DNA of 64,000 bases. Origin: Pteria penguin (lineage: Eukaryota; Mollusca; Bivalvia; Pterioida; Pteriidae). The notes beneath the pieces were generated by a model. It ran no database searches. It saw nothing but the letters and a program-made list of their open reading frames with translations, and was not told where the DNA came from. Both the position numbers and the translations under genes were made by a program. The first letter of the stretch is position 1. Each line of letters starts with the position of its first letter. This document shows, piece by piece, positions 46,001-54,860 of the stretch. The DNA lies in contig CM068590.1 in assembly GCA_035048485.1 (NCBI GenBank), positions 8,855,329 to 8,919,328 on the forward strand, in the 5' to 3' direction.

Positions 46001-48930
46001 TAACCTGAGTATCATTTTTAAGCAACTTTTCACGAATATTGTTTTGAGAGAAAAAAGAAGATAATAATGGAGTATAAAAACCAGAGTATTACTAGCGTAA
46101 TACAGTCATAGGTTTCCTGTAATTGTTGATTGTTGTTCCTGTGAAGATTAAGTATTCTAATTGTAACATCAAAGGGTAGTTTAGTTCATTTTATAGCATA
46201 CATAGCACATTAAAGGTCCCTCACTCCTTGGGATAGGTAACAATTATGAAGCTATGCACCAGATGGGTGGCACCATATATATGTAATAACCTTGCTGTGG
46301 CATGAACAAATAACAAAGATTCCTAGAGGATGTAAACAGCCAAAATCAACCATTGAAGGTAAAAATGTGTCTGTAGATATGTAACAAGTATGAAATCTTT
46401 CAAGTGATGCCATTGATTTTTGACAGATGTACCTTTGTGGAGACTCTTATCTGAAGTATGACTCTTTCTTTCAAAGCTTAGATGGTAAGGTTTCATTCCA
46501 AAAGATTTACAGAGATTAATGCATGAAAAATTCAGTTATCATCTTACAATTAAACAAAGTCAATCTTCATTTTAATCATTTGAATATAAAATTGGTCACT
46601 TGTGTAAAAATTGTCAGCTTGTGAAAGATAAAAGGAATGTATTTCAAATTCACATTACCAAAATATTAATTGAAGATTAAGATATATTGTGTGTATCAAA
46701 CAGCAAACATGTATATAATGAAATACATTTGGATATCTTCCCCTTATTTACTAATGCTATCATTGATATTGTTCTTGTCTTATTCACTGACAGATAGATG
46801 TTATCTCCCAGGCTGTAGATCCTCTAACAAGTTATAGAGTCAGTTAATCTGCTGCCCAGTATTTGCTATGGATATATACAATACTAAAGCAACTGACCGT
46901 TACACAACTTACATAATAAACCTTGTACATGACATATTATAAAGTTCAGTATTTCATTACTGGTATGTTTAATGTTACAGGCAATACCTCTCAGCCAGTG
47001 ATGGGAAGTGATGATGAATTTCAGAGGTTAGCAGGCAGTATGCACAATGACTTTATACAGAACAATCAGCTGACAGATGTTGTGTTCAGGTAGGATACTA
47101 AAATGTTTGTTTTATTGTATCTGTGTGTATCACAGTTGTGTGGTTCGGACCATGTTGTGTAGCCTCTGATCTTTTGTGTGGTTCGCACTGTGTTGTGTAG
47201 CCTCTGATCAGTTGTGTGGTTCAGACCATGTTGTGTAGCCTCTGATCTTTTGGTCCAATTAAACATTGTGTTTTTATAAAGAAACTTTCAAAACAATGAC
47301 ATCTAATTGGGAGAGCCAAAAAACAAAAAGCTAAAACTGATTACCTTGGTCTTTCTGTGGATTATTTGGACACCACCTTAATGGCCTGATGGGTGATTAC
47401 TGTAACAGTGTGACATTCATAGTCCATGTATATATATAGCACAACTTGAGATGCTGTTGCTGCCATCACACAAAGGACTGATATTTACTTGTGGTCTCTT
47501 TCTATCGGTCATCTTTTTGTTTGTCTTCCTATCTGTCATCTTTTTGTTTGTCTTTCTATCGGTCATCTTTTTGTTTGTCTTTCTATCTGTCATCTTTTGG
47601 TTTGTCTTTCTATTGATTATGTTTTCACTTGATACTTGCTGTCATTGTCTGTATAGAAATATTTATTCATGTAAGACAGATGACTACTTTTAAAAAGAAA
47701 TTTGTGTATAAAAAGGAACACCATAAGTACATGTAGTAAGTGTTCAGTTTGCCACAGTTATCACATTTAGGGAATCTACCAGTGCTGAAGTGTCTTTCTT
47801 GTATACATATCAGTGTCTGTTGAGGGAATCTACCAGTGTTGAAGTGTCTTTCTTGTATACATATCAGTGTCTGTTGAGGGAATCTACCAGTGCTGAAGTA
47901 TCTTTCTTGTATACATATCAGTGTCTGTTGAGGGAATCTACCAGTGCTGAAGTATCTTTCTTGTCTACATATCAGTGTTTGTTGAGGGAATCTACCAGTG
48001 CTGAAGTATCTGTCTTGTCTACATATCAATGTTTGTTGAGGGAATCTACCAGTGCTGAAGTATTTGTCTTGTCTACATATCAATGTTTGTTGAGGGAATC
48101 TACCAGTGCTGAAGTGTCTTTCCTGTCTACATATCAGTGTCTATTGAGGGAATCTACCAGTGCTGAAGTGTCTTTCTTGTCTACATATCAGTGTCTGTTG
48201 AGGGAATCTACCAGTGCTGAAGTGTCTTTCTTGTCTACATATCAGTGTCTGTTGAGGGGATCAACCAGTGCTGAAGTGTCTTTCTTGTCTACATATCAGT
48301 GTCTGTTGAGGGAATCTACCAGTGCTGAAGTGTCTTTCTTGTCTACATATCAGTGTCTATTGAGGGAATCTACCAGTGCTGAAGTGTCTGTCTTGTATAC
48401 ATATCTGTGTTTGTTGAGGGAATCTACCAGTGCTGAAGTATCTGTCTTGTATACATATCAGTATTTGTTGAGTACATGCAATATATACTCCTCTGTTTAG
48501 TTAATATGTCGAGGCAGACACTGATTTTTACTGACTTCATGGCTGTCATTATTGAAAATTAGGCCCGATGAAAAGTGAGGGAATCATTTTCTGTGACAAA
48601 GCAATATATGAATTTTAGAATGATTGTCACATGTCATCCCTCTGTTAAGAAGTCATTGCTGAGTTTCTTTTTGTTACGCCTGTCTTAGGTAAATTTTACA
48701 AATACAGTTCATTTCTATACATGCAACACAAACATTTTAGTGCAGTTTGTGTATTTTGTTTTAGAACTCTCAGCAGCAGTTGCTATGGACACAAGACAGA
48801 GATAGATGAAACATTTTATTCTGCTCAGCAGATGGAACATGTCGCACCTCTTCAGTTCGATCCTTCCTTCTCAACAGATATTTTAGCCAGACGAAAACTC
48901 TCCACCAGTGGAAAATCAACTTTGCTCTAA
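25043..48930 (+). CDS. HPS4: HPS4, BLOC-3 complex subunit (Rab32/38 GEF); 14 exons, 813 aa
   Basis: HPS4 pairs with HPS1 to form BLOC-3, the exchange factor for Rab32/Rab38 in making lysosome-related organelles such as pigment granules. Coding exons: 25043-25059, 27819-27918, 29079-29225, 31167-31274, 33819-33953, 35305-35352, 35489-35583, 38409-38469, 40187-40211, 41366-42663, 45852-45926, 46427-46484, 46981-47089, 48765-48930; total 2,442 nt, in frame, stop TAA. Residues about 7-125 are longin domain 1 (FFIYDHTRLQKEEDD...AILYFYPPS). About 185-265 are longin 2 (LQASDILQSSQRRPGVLLG). About 645-813 are longin 3 (LTLYVQCHSDISLLLLIDD to STDILARRKLSTSGKSTLL). Residues 265-640, nearly all in exon 10, are an acidic, Ser-rich, probably disordered linker, longer than in human HPS4 (about 708 aa). 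No transmembrane segment. Identity is firm; exons 1, 6 and 9 are the least certain. Confidence 0.92.
25060..25620. other. HPS4 intron 1, first part
   Basis: The stretch from ttaggggacgac (about 25301) to gtgcccctttcccctaa (about 25551) may be an old element with short TTAGGGG-type ends. No coding frame. Confidence 0.35.
25621..26108. mobile_element. foldback element with about 135-bp arms
   Basis: The left arm 25621-25754 and right arm 25973-26108 are diverged reverse complements; shared blocks include gatatctgtcctcaaaattt, acaaacgcaaattc and acaactca. It directly adjoins the 63-bp minisatellite. Confidence 0.75.
26120..27475. repeat. 63-bp minisatellite in HPS4 intron 1, about 21 copies
   Basis: Unit ggactcagatgatccactgg taggacttgtaccctggacc tcttggccatgggtcaatag aca. 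It shows a higher-order period: a shortened unit with cgatgttcca recurs at 26641, 27004 and 27367, so a 363-bp block was duplicated. The unit is a multiple of three, so the - strand stays open as a THGQEVQGTSPTSGSSES repeat for up to 138 codons. Some units have stops and there is no gene context, so I do not call it coding. Confidence 0.92.
27819..27918 (+). CDS. HPS4: HPS4 exon 2
   Basis: Strong pyrimidine tract (CT repeat) and acceptor tttctag; donor gtaata. Encodes KNGVGIFFIYDHTR and AILYFYPPS, matching the first strand pair of the HPS4 longin domain (human: FFLYDGSKVKEE ... CYFYPS). Confidence 0.95.
27919..29078. other. HPS4 intron 2; nothing recognised
   Basis: AT-rich, no tandem array or mobile element seen. 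Confidence 0.45.
29079..29225 (+). CDS. HPS4: HPS4 exon 3
   Basis: Acceptor cattgtag, donor gtatat. 49 residues with CAMCGQLMGISEFL and APTVFKLQNGKYCLKRLG, matching LCGQIAGV and PPTLVRLRKLKFAI of human HPS4. Confidence 0.95.
29444..29496. repeat. 24-bp direct duplication
   Basis: ttgtagaatgctgcattctg ggat occurs twice in a row; each copy is itself partly palindromic (agaatgctgcattct). Confidence 0.85.
29818..30595. repeat. 30-bp minisatellite with shortened variants, HPS4 intron 3
   Basis: Unit catatcacaatatagtgtat catactgtat; from about 30085 many units lose 5 bp. About 28 copies. Open on both strands for 110-200 codons because of the 30-bp period; not coding. Confidence 0.93.
30596..31166. 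other. HPS4 intron 3, end
   Basis: Holds a short triplicated stretch (aatgtcataagattcaggat near 30925-31030). A tRNA-like aagttcaattctgga at about 30903 is too weak to call. Confidence 0.4.
31167..31274 (+). CDS. HPS4: HPS4 exon 4
   Basis: Acceptor acacag, donor gtctgt (weak). 36 residues with LGRQLTFLYDVFVMYCGSL, the helix before the end of longin 1. Confidence 0.9.
31509..31740. mobile_element. inverted-repeat element with 14-bp flanking duplication
   Basis: The arms around 31560-31630 and 31677-31740 are mirrored (aacacaaacactctgtattg, then atcaagcaatttttgagatg). It is flanked by ttaataaagtgatt at 31495-31508 and 31741-31754. Located in HPS4 intron 4. Confidence 0.75.
31865..33075. repeat. 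40-bp minisatellite, HPS4 intron 4, about 20 copies
   Basis: Unit atagtaatgtaatgccacat gatgggcagtagtttatcat with variants. Interrupted at 32043-32391 by an insertion. Short 120-bp blocks repeat within it (for example 32550-32670 against 32780-32900). Confidence 0.92.
32043..32391. mobile_element. insertion with hairpin end, inside the 40-bp array
   Basis: Unrelated sequence breaks the array. Its right part, 32284-32388, is a hairpin: aggttattgactgaata ... cggtctttgag is mirrored by ctcaaagacctcgg ... tattcagtcaataacct. It also holds two facing 'gcccgggga / ccgggctgat' boxes at 32110-32150. Ends uncertain by a few bases. Confidence 0.7.
33076..33818. other. HPS4 intron 4, end; nothing recognised
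   Basis: AT-rich sequence to the exon 5 acceptor. Confidence 0.4.
33819..33953 (+). CDS. HPS4: HPS4 exon 5
   Basis: Acceptor tttgacag, donor gtgagg. 45 residues with SFVKELHGIWDILYPAAAW; closes longin 1. Confidence 0.9.
34341..34501. mobile_element. 161-bp foldback element, HPS4 intron 5
   Basis: ttcccattgaggatggtatc tgacataaaacaattatg is mirrored by cataattgttttttgtcaga ... gcaaacgggaa, with an inner gacatcatcaa/ttgatgaca pair. Confidence 0.75.
35017..35128. repeat. about 33-bp tandem repeat, 3-4 copies
   Basis: Units of the type tgatgcattgtgctctgtct gtaa. Confidence 0.8.
35305..35352 (+). CDS. HPS4: HPS4 exon 6
   Basis: Acceptor tttaccag, donor gtatgt. 16 residues (EKCFQLIATIVKVNLL). 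An alternative donor at 35341 (gtgaat) would shorten it by 4 codons, also in frame. The following intron is only 136 bp, the shortest in the gene. Confidence 0.7.
35489..35583 (+). CDS. HPS4: HPS4 exon 7
   Basis: Acceptor tatttcag, donor gtattt. GRGELFLQASDILQSSQRRP then GVLLGIIVFKN; starts longin 2 (human [20 protein letters not shown]). Confidence 0.93.
35758..36475. repeat. 76-bp minisatellite, HPS4 intron 7, about 9.4 copies
   Basis: Unit gtgtctgaggggactaaagc actggactgtaactatccct ccacctctgtcatgtgtatt gactgaaagacttaca. Copies are very alike, so the array is young. Confidence 0.94.
36476..37667. other. HPS4 intron 7, middle; nothing recognised
   Basis: No repeat or gene found. Confidence 0.4.
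37668..38079. repeat. about 39-bp degenerate minisatellite, HPS4 intron 7
   Basis: Units of the type aaagacattattctgcttac cttaaccctttccacaaac, about 10 copies of varying length. Confidence 0.85.
38091..38329 (-). mobile_element. SINE, 5'-truncated, with 11-bp target duplication
   Basis: gattgattgattgattg tail, then gtgacggcatctgcctgatg and gggacccacccaaagcaatg, and the B box (ggttcgagtcc on the - strand) at the right end; the A box is missing. Flanked by cttaggaatgt at 38080-38090 and 38330-38340. It entered at the edge of the 39-bp array. Confidence 0.9.
38409..38469 (+). CDS. HPS4: HPS4 exon 8
   Basis: Acceptor ttttgcag, donor gtgagt. Completes Arg 217 and encodes VLCSQVSAELTRKLIIMNPS (human LIVSTQLPPSLTAKVLLH). 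Confidence 0.92.
38875..39545. repeat. 35-bp minisatellite, HPS4 intron 8, about 19 copies
   Basis: Unit ttttagtaagctttgaggta aatctgtcctagata with many point variants. Confidence 0.93.
39546..40186. other. HPS4 intron 8, end; nothing recognised
   Basis: AT-rich sequence to the exon 9 acceptor. Confidence 0.4.
40187..40211 (+). CDS. HPS4: HPS4 exon 9 (25 nt)
   Basis: Acceptor cttttctag, donor gtgagt. Encodes LPCLDIET and one base of the next codon; joins in frame on both sides. Confidence 0.8.
40452..40731 (+). mobile_element. tRNA-headed SINE, full length
   Basis: A box tagcctagtgg, degenerate B box ggtttggctcc, then gagacagtaaaaaccaaggt, ccctcactgctttgggtggg, gatgctgtcaccatatacgt and tail aatcaatcaatc. 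Same family as 16591. A clear duplication on the left is not seen because a second SINE has entered its right border. Confidence 0.88.
40743..40913 (-). mobile_element. second-type tRNA-headed SINE with 11-bp target duplication
   Basis: On the - strand: head with A-box-like ggcttggtgtagtggttaag and B box ggttcgattcccggg, and a different body (gtcacgatataactgaaaaa ... gtaaaacacc) ending in caaccaacc. Flanked by atcttgctcgt at 40732-40742 and 40914-40924. Confidence 0.88.
40925..41365. other. HPS4 intron 9, end; nothing recognised
   Basis: AT-rich sequence to the exon 10 acceptor. Confidence 0.4.
41366..42663 (+). CDS. HPS4: HPS4 exon 10 (large exon)
   Basis: Acceptor tttccag, donor gtaagt. 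It starts DFELPMGVRLASIFLEDDQY (end of longin 2; human LPPNVQIIPVFVTKEEA), then about 375 residues rich in Ser, Glu, Asp and Lys with little predicted fold, and ends with LTLYVQCHSDISLLLLIDD at the start of longin 3. A large linker exon fits the human gene layout. Confidence 0.93.
43001..45380. repeat. 63-bp minisatellite, HPS4 intron 10, about 38 copies
   Basis: Unit tgcagtttaggtaaggtggg atttttccctctggtcacag tggctttgcttatgttgatt cag. A 629-bp block of ten units is duplicated (43922 against 44551). Each unit has a pyrimidine-rich stretch and cacag followed 33 bp later by ag-gtaagg. The 63-bp length keeps the + strand open for up to 217 codons (LIQCSLGKVGFFPLVTVALL). No gene context supports translation. 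Confidence 0.95.
45381..45851. other. HPS4 intron 10, end; nothing recognised
   Basis: AT-rich sequence to the exon 11 acceptor. Confidence 0.4.
45852..45926 (+). CDS. HPS4: HPS4 exon 11
   Basis: Acceptor ttctgttgtag, donor gtaaaa. WKGALPLLADLDFHIKNC, matching the SSLASLNGLEVHLKE helix of human longin 3. Confidence 0.9.
46195..46315 (+). mobile_element. worn SINE fragment, HPS4 intron 11
   Basis: Body blocks of the first SINE family in order: agcacattaaaggtccctca, agatgggtggcaccatatat, then an attenuated tail. Head absent. Confidence 0.55.
46427..46484 (+). CDS. HPS4: HPS4 exon 12
   Basis: Acceptor ttgacag, donor gtaagg. MYLCGDSYLKYDSFFQSLD, matching STYNFTHYDRIQSLL. Confidence 0.9.
46981..47089 (+). 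CDS. HPS4: HPS4 exon 13
   Basis: Acceptor atgttacag, donor gtagga. DDEFQRLAGSMHNDFIQNNQ then LTDVVFR, matching DRRFLQAVSLMHSEFAQLP. Confidence 0.93.
47105..47255. repeat. about 35-bp tandem repeat, about 4 copies
   Basis: Unit tgtgtggttcggaccatgtt gtgtagcctctgatc. Confidence 0.88.
47490..47625. repeat. about 27-bp tandem repeat, 5 copies
   Basis: Unit tctttctatcggtcatcttt ttgtttg. Confidence 0.9.
47770..48475. repeat. 54-bp minisatellite, HPS4 intron 13, about 13 copies
   Basis: Unit gagggaatctaccagtgctg aagtgtctttcttgtctaca tatcagtgtctgtt. A multiple of three, hence a 236-codon + frame and a 138-codon - frame, neither with gene context. Confidence 0.94.
48765..48930 (+). CDS. HPS4: HPS4 exon 14 and stop
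   Basis: Acceptor ttgttttag. CYGHKTEIDETFYSAQQME and the tail KLSTSGKSTLL, matching CCNPIQETYFQQLAP and KLLKHGVNLL of the human protein, stop TAA 48928-48930. Confidence 0.93.
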
Positions 48931-50833
48931 ATACGTGTTATAGCATTTAATAGTGTTAATCAGCAATGACTTTCAACCTATTTTTGTATGGCCTCTTCCC
49001 TGCATATAGATAGTTCAGTCAGTAGCATGCAAGGCTCAGAATCAAGAGGTAGAAGCTAGGATCACAACCTGTAGATGTCCTGTTGTCTTGATGAGAAGGT
49101 AGAGAGTGGCAGATGCCATCATCATTTATGTGACATAATCTTCATGTGATATAACACATTTAATGAACGACAATTCATCCAAGAATATATTCAGAAGTTT
49201 GACTGAATTTTTTTCCTTTTAAAGGTTTATTCAGTCAATGAGTCTTCTTTGTTTGAGTTTGTGGATGCTTAAATTCATGACAGATTATGTCATTATCTCA
49301 TGTAATTATGGAGAATGCAAGAATTAAAATCCCATGAAAAATGAATCTTAAAGGAGTCCTATATGCTTTTACTGCTGTTGGTAATTCTAATTTCATGATT
49401 CCCTGATTTGTCAATTGAGAAATAGTAAGGGTAATGTTAATTTGGTCATCATCTTTTTTTCAATGTTACGAAATTCAGAAGAGTTGACAAAGTGTTTACA
49501 GTTCCTTATTTTCTCTTACATTTTGTGGGTATCATCAGCAGCAATCTACCATAATGAATTTTCATCAAAATTTCTATTTCTGAAATTTTTGCTTTTGCAT
49601 AGAAATACATAGAAAATATAAAAATTGATATACCTCCCCCCTCCTCCCTGAAACTGATAGTTGATAATTTTTAAGTCATCTATCATAAGATATGCTTTAA
49701 TATATAAAAGGCTTGTTGAAAGTTCTTTTTTTAGAAATGTCTTAATTCTAACCTTTCTCGCTAAAAAAATTAATTTCTTCATACAAGTGATGTTAACCCC
49801 TCTTTAAATATTTATGGGTTTAATTATGTGAACTTTTTTCTGATTGAATTTGTCTTTCAATTGATATACACTTTTGAACAATGAACGATGTGTCAGAAAT
49901 GTATAGCTGACTCTCACTAAGCTTGTAGGGTCCTTGTAAGCTATTTGAGATACTGGGACTTCAGGTTAGGAGTATACATTTATATATAGATTATAGAATC
50001 AAGACTTTTTAAATCATTCCAATGTAATGGAAAATTCAAGTTATATGTTTCTGAGGAAACAAGAGTAGAATTTATTTTTATATTCCATTGTTGACGCATA
50101 CAATACAGAGGCATGTTGCTCCACTGTCATATTGAATTTCTAGCATGCTGTGCCAGGCTTGATCCAATCTCTTGGGTCCCTCTCTATCCTTTGGTTGAAA
50201 TAATATAAAACAGTTAAGGCCCCTTGTTTGTCAGATTTCTCAAGTCTTTCCTTTTACTCTTTCTTGTGTAATTATTTTGGGGGGAAATTTCATGTATGAT
50301 TCATGGTCTCTCATTAAGTTGTAAAAGTTGAAGGCTATCATTTCTTGATAAATGTAATTGTCTAATTCTCATTACATAGAAAATGGAACTACCCAGTAAA
50401 TATACAGTATACATGTATTTTCAAATCCTGACATATTTAAGATGTTCTGTTCTGTGTCCTTCTCTTGTGATGTTATCTATTGTAATGTACATACTATTAT
50501 TAAAGAATTAGTTCACATATCCAAACACTTATATTTATGTTTATGTATATATGCATATATGAAGGAAAACAAACAAATATCTATGCATTCAGACTAGCAT
50601 GGTTATTGAGTTGTATTTTATGATTTTGCTGAGAAGTTATGCTTTCATTAAAATCATAATGCTTGTTGCTGAATTTTATTGAAATGTATGTTAAATTTTG
50701 TTATATTTTATTTTTTGTTATTAGAAAATAACAAAAGAAAAGAAATAAATATTTTTCTGAAGTTTTTCCTTTCTCCTTTTTAAATCTTTTTTTTCTAATG
50801 GAACATGTTGATGCTTGGATTATAAATAAAAAT
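48931..50833 (+). other. HPS4 3' UTR and downstream flank
   Basis: The 3' UTR begins here. ATTAAA at about 50496 and 50647 and AATAAA at about 50742 are candidate polyadenylation signals; none stands out. A worn SINE-like stretch lies at 49045-49150 (agaggtagaagctaggatca ... ggcagatgccatcatcattt). No further gene. Confidence 0.45.
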
Positions 50834-51165
50834 ATGGCACCTAGCCTTAACAATACCATACTGGATGGCCCATTATGTACTAACACTTGGTGGCACCTAC
50901 CCTTAACAATACCATACTGGATGGCCCATTATGTACTAACACTTGGTGGCACCTAGCCTTAACAATACCATACTGGATGGCCCATTATGTACTAACACTT
51001 GGTGGCACCTACCCTTAACAATACCATACTGGATGGCCCATTATGTACAAACACTTGGTGGCACCTAGCCTTAACAATACCATACTGGATGGCCCATTAT
51101 GTACTAACACTTGGTGGCACCTACCCTTAACAATACCATACTGGATGGCCCATTATGTACTAACA
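50834..51165. repeat. 56-bp minisatellite, about 6 copies
   Basis: Unit tggcacctacccttaacaat accatactggatggcccatt atgtactaacacttgg. Copies almost identical and alternate between tagc and tacc, so pairs were probably copied together. Confidence 0.94.
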
Positions 51166-51299
51166 TGTTGGCATCACAAGAACAATGGGGTTTACATCTA
51201 ACCTGGTCAGTGCCAACACCATTTTCTATGTCTTTTGGGTCTATACTTACTGGGCATTTTGGAAATGTTTCTCTTAGCAAGTGGTCCATATGAGTCTAT

Positions 51300-51673
51300 A
51301 TACCTCGCGTCAGCACAATATGCTCATTCACAAGCAACTAAGAGCCTGAAAAATTCCCAGATACCATGGTACATACATTATCTTCCTTTTTGACAACGGA
51401 CAATGAATGTCAGTTTGCTTCTCTACATTAAAAAAAAATGTAGACAATGGCACAAAAATGTTTGAAAACCATTATGTCAGACATCATTTTTTCAATGTTT
51501 TTACTGAAACAATTTGGATAACAAATTTTATGCTGCAAAACATTTAAAAACTTGGTTTGCAGTAAAATGAACTAAATCAAAAGAACATTTTGCATTTGGT
51601 GTGGTTTCAACTGCTATCCTTAAGCATGCTAAAACTGACCTGTATCAAAATTAGAAAGGGGGTCCTAAAATAT
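51300..51673 (+). mobile_element. worn copy of the palindrome-started (Helentron-like) family
   Basis: Blocks such as caagcaactaagagcctgaa and gtttgcttctctacattaaa match the region 60050-60180 of a related copy. No ends preserved. Confidence 0.45.
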
Positions 51674-52829
51674 CAACAAGAGGCCCAAGTGGGCCTATAT
51701 CACTCACCTGAGTACCTAGATGATCAGTCATGCAGGAAGGAAGAATTCATTTATTTTTGCATTACTGTGACTAAGTCAACACAAATGTTGAAAATATGTC
51801 AAATTTTATTTCAGTCCAGAATAGAAAACAACATTGTTTTGCGCATCCATTCAGGTGATTTTGATATTAAGCATTTGCTTTGTCTCTACAAGATGTGATT
51901 CAGATGTGGAATTATCTGTTGACAAATTTGGATGAAAAGTACAAAATTGAAAGAGGACCTATAGTACTTCATGTATACCATGCTTCATTAAAATCTGTCA
52001 TGTGGTATAACAGCAGAAGTTAAAAATGTGAAGAATTGTCCCTATACACCCTCATTTGGAAATCTTGAGAAATTCATAAAAAATCCAAAAATTGAGATAT
52101 TGACAAAATTCTTTCAAAGTAACATTCCTTACCATAATTATGATCACAATAGTCCATAAGAAATCATCATTATCAATTAATTAGGAAATGTGACACTTTT
52201 CTGCATTGAGTAATCACAAAGTCCAAACAAATGTAAAAAAAAATTCTAAAATTTGATTTTGGGCGGGAACCAAAATGACAATATGTCTTCACTCATCCCT
52301 CTAGATCATTTTTATGCATTCTGTTTGTCTCTGTATACAGCCCGTATGAAGAAGAATAATGTCACAATAATATTCCTTACCATAATTATGATCAAAATAG
52401 TCCATAAGAAATCATCAGTATCAATTAACTGAAAAAACACGACACTTTTCTGCATTGAAATTACTAAATCCAGAAACGCGTCAAAAAAGCTTAAATTTCT
52501 ATTTGACAGATCTTCACACGGAACACAATTTTTGATGTGCCATCTTTATAGATTGTTGAAATGCAATTAGTTTCCCCATTTATGCACTGGTTCTGGAGGA
52601 GGAGATTTATGAAGAGGGGTACCGTTTTGGGCACTTTTGGCCCGCTTGGATCCACCCTTGTGGGAATCTAGATCCCAAACAATGTTTTAGTAGGGGACCT
52701 TGAGTACATCATATATACAAAGTTTGATAAAAATCTGCAATGCAGTTCCAGAGATGAAGTCGAAAAAGTTAGCGACAGATGGCACACTATGACTACAGCT
52801 TACTTGAGCCTTTGGCTCAGGTGAGCTAA
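51674..52829 (+). mobile_element. Helentron-like non-autonomous element, copy A
   Basis: Starts caacaagaggcccaagtggg: the palindrome aggcccaagtgggcct is at 51681-51696, then ctcacctgag. It ends with the hairpin gagcc-ttt-ggctc (52806-52818), the inverted box ctcaggtgag and CTAA at 52826-52829. A 3' hairpin followed by CTRR and short subterminal inverted repeats are Helitron/Helentron features. No Rep-helicase frame, so non-autonomous. Same family as 60643-63219. Confidence 0.65.
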
Positions 52830-53241
52830 AAAAAACTAAATTTTGACATGAAACTTCCAAAGTCCAAAAAGATATTTTTAGTGTGAAGGTTACTGTCAAG
52901 GTAAAAAAAGTCATCGACCTTGGTGTCATTTGAAAGGGCTTCATCAGCTGTGTATACATATCAAATATGAAGTCTCTATTCCTCATGGTTCTAAAGTTAA
53001 AGCTAAGGTTAAAGTTGACAACAGACAGACAGACAAATAGACGATGTATGGATCTGGGGGCATAAAAATATTTGAAAAGACTGAGAACTTTTTTAATATG
53101 ACTTGTTGAGTGCTGCAAAACACTTAAAAACTGAAATAGCGTTAGATCAAATTTTAGCTGCAATGGGGTTTGAACCATTACTCTTCAGCATGTCAGAACA
53201 AGCCTATCATTGAAAATGGAACATATTAAAATCATAAAAAA
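52830..53241. other. fragment of a 'ggtcaaggt ... gggggcataaaaa' repeat
   Basis: The blocks gtgaaggttactgtcaaggt, ttgacaacagacagacagac and ggggcataaaa match the repeat inside the element at 1871-3538. Worn. Confidence 0.45.
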
Positions 53242-54480
53242 ACAAGAGCAACGCCTAGCGTGGCATCATACGCCCGTCGCTTAATTGGGACAGGATCAAT
53301 TCGCATTTGGCATGATTTTCATGAAAAACATCTGACGTTTACTGAAGTTAATTGCGTTTCATAGCATTTTATCATAGGAATAAGTCCAAAGGCAATATCT
53401 CCTGCAGAAATGGTCCTATGCAACCCATCTTGGAAATTATTTTTTAGAACTAGCTCCCCCCCCCCCTTCTAAAATTATAAATTTCTCAAAAATGAAGAAA
53501 AAGATATCAATACCTGTAAAATATGTGGAGGTTGGTACATTTTACTTGTTTCATGATAAATTTCATAATGTTTTTACAAAAATTAGATTTTTAATGAATT
53601 TTCAAAACAAAATCCAAGGGCCATAAATCCGTCAAAATTATGTCAATCGTAACAAAACTCGAACTGGTACTGATGCCGCTTCGAATAAGCCTATACATCA
53701 TATTTCAACTCAATATCTTGAAAGACGGCAAAAAAAAGTCCGGAAAACATGACCCAGGACATATGGTCAACCCCCCCCCCCTTCCCTAAAATCATAAATT
53801 TCTCAAAAATGAAGAAAAAGATATTAAAACCCGTAACATATGAGATAGTTGGTACATTTTACTTGTTTCATGATAAATTTCATAATGTTTTGACATAAAA
53901 TAGATTTTTAATGAATTTCTGAAAAAATCTTGAAATTTATAAGTCCAAGGGCTATAAACCCGTCAAAAGTAGGTCAATTGTAACAAAACTCGAACTGGTA
54001 CTGACGCTGCTTGATATAAAGCCATATACTAAATTTCAACTCAATGTCTTGAAAGACGGCAAAAAGAAGTCTGGAAAACATGACCTAGGACATATGGTCA
54101 ACCGCCCCCCCCCCCCCCCTAAAATAATAAATTTTTCAAAAATGAAGAAAAAGATATTAAAAACCGTAACATATGTGATAGTTGGTACACTTTACTTGTT
54201 TCATGAGAAATTTCATAATGTTTTGACAAAAAATAGATTTTAAATGAATTTTTTAAAAAATTTTGAAATTTATAAGTCCAAGGGCCATAAATCTGTCAAA
54301 AGTAGGTCAATCGTAATAAAACTCGAACTGGTACTGACGCCGCTTGAAATAAAGCTATATACCAAATTTCATCGCAATATCTTGAAAGATGTCCAAAAAA
54401 AGTCTGGAAAACATGACCCCGGACAGACAGACAGCGCCATAACATAATACGTCCCGTCTATTGGATGTGCGTATAAAAAT
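53242..54480 (-). mobile_element. CGCCCGTC-ended element, copy 3 (reverse)
   Basis: Reads as the reverse complement of copy 2: aagagcaacgcctagcgtgg at the left, acgtcccgtctattggatgt ... gtataaaaat at the right, three units of about 310-330 bp each with a poly-C run (53457, 53771 and 54105). The end box ACGC-CTA-GCGT is a small hairpin. Confidence 0.78.
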
Positions 54481-54639
54481 TAGAAAACTAAATCTTTGAT
54501 GACACTTTCAAATAATTAAAATAGATACATGTATATTCTGATAAAAGTTACAAAATAACAGTTTTATTGCTTCTCTACATTGAATAAATCAATGAAATGA
54601 CACAAAAGTATTGAAATGAGGAACACTTCTTACTTCCAA

Positions 54640-54860
54640 CTAGATAACCCTCAATACATTCAGTCTGTAGATCTATGTAAGTGGTCTGAAGAAATTTGTC
54701 AAAGAAGGGTACCCTTACCAGCCTATGTTGCCAACCCTAAGACAAATCTGCTGAAAAAAACATTACTTGTAGGGGACCCTCAATACTTCTTCCTTATCAA
54801 AATGTGAAAAGTTTACACTGGAGGATGACAGATAGACTGACAATGTGATATGACAATAGC
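54640..54860 (+). mobile_element. fragment of the Helentron-like family (3' part)
   Basis: agggtacccttaccagccta, cttgtaggggaccctcaata and atgtgaaaagtttac match the 3' third of copy B (62940-63130). The terminal hairpin is absent. Confidence 0.6.

Noticed and set aside
47667..48500. 236-codon + frame and 138-codon - frame in intron 13
   Set aside because: Product of the 54-bp tandem unit, open on both strands.
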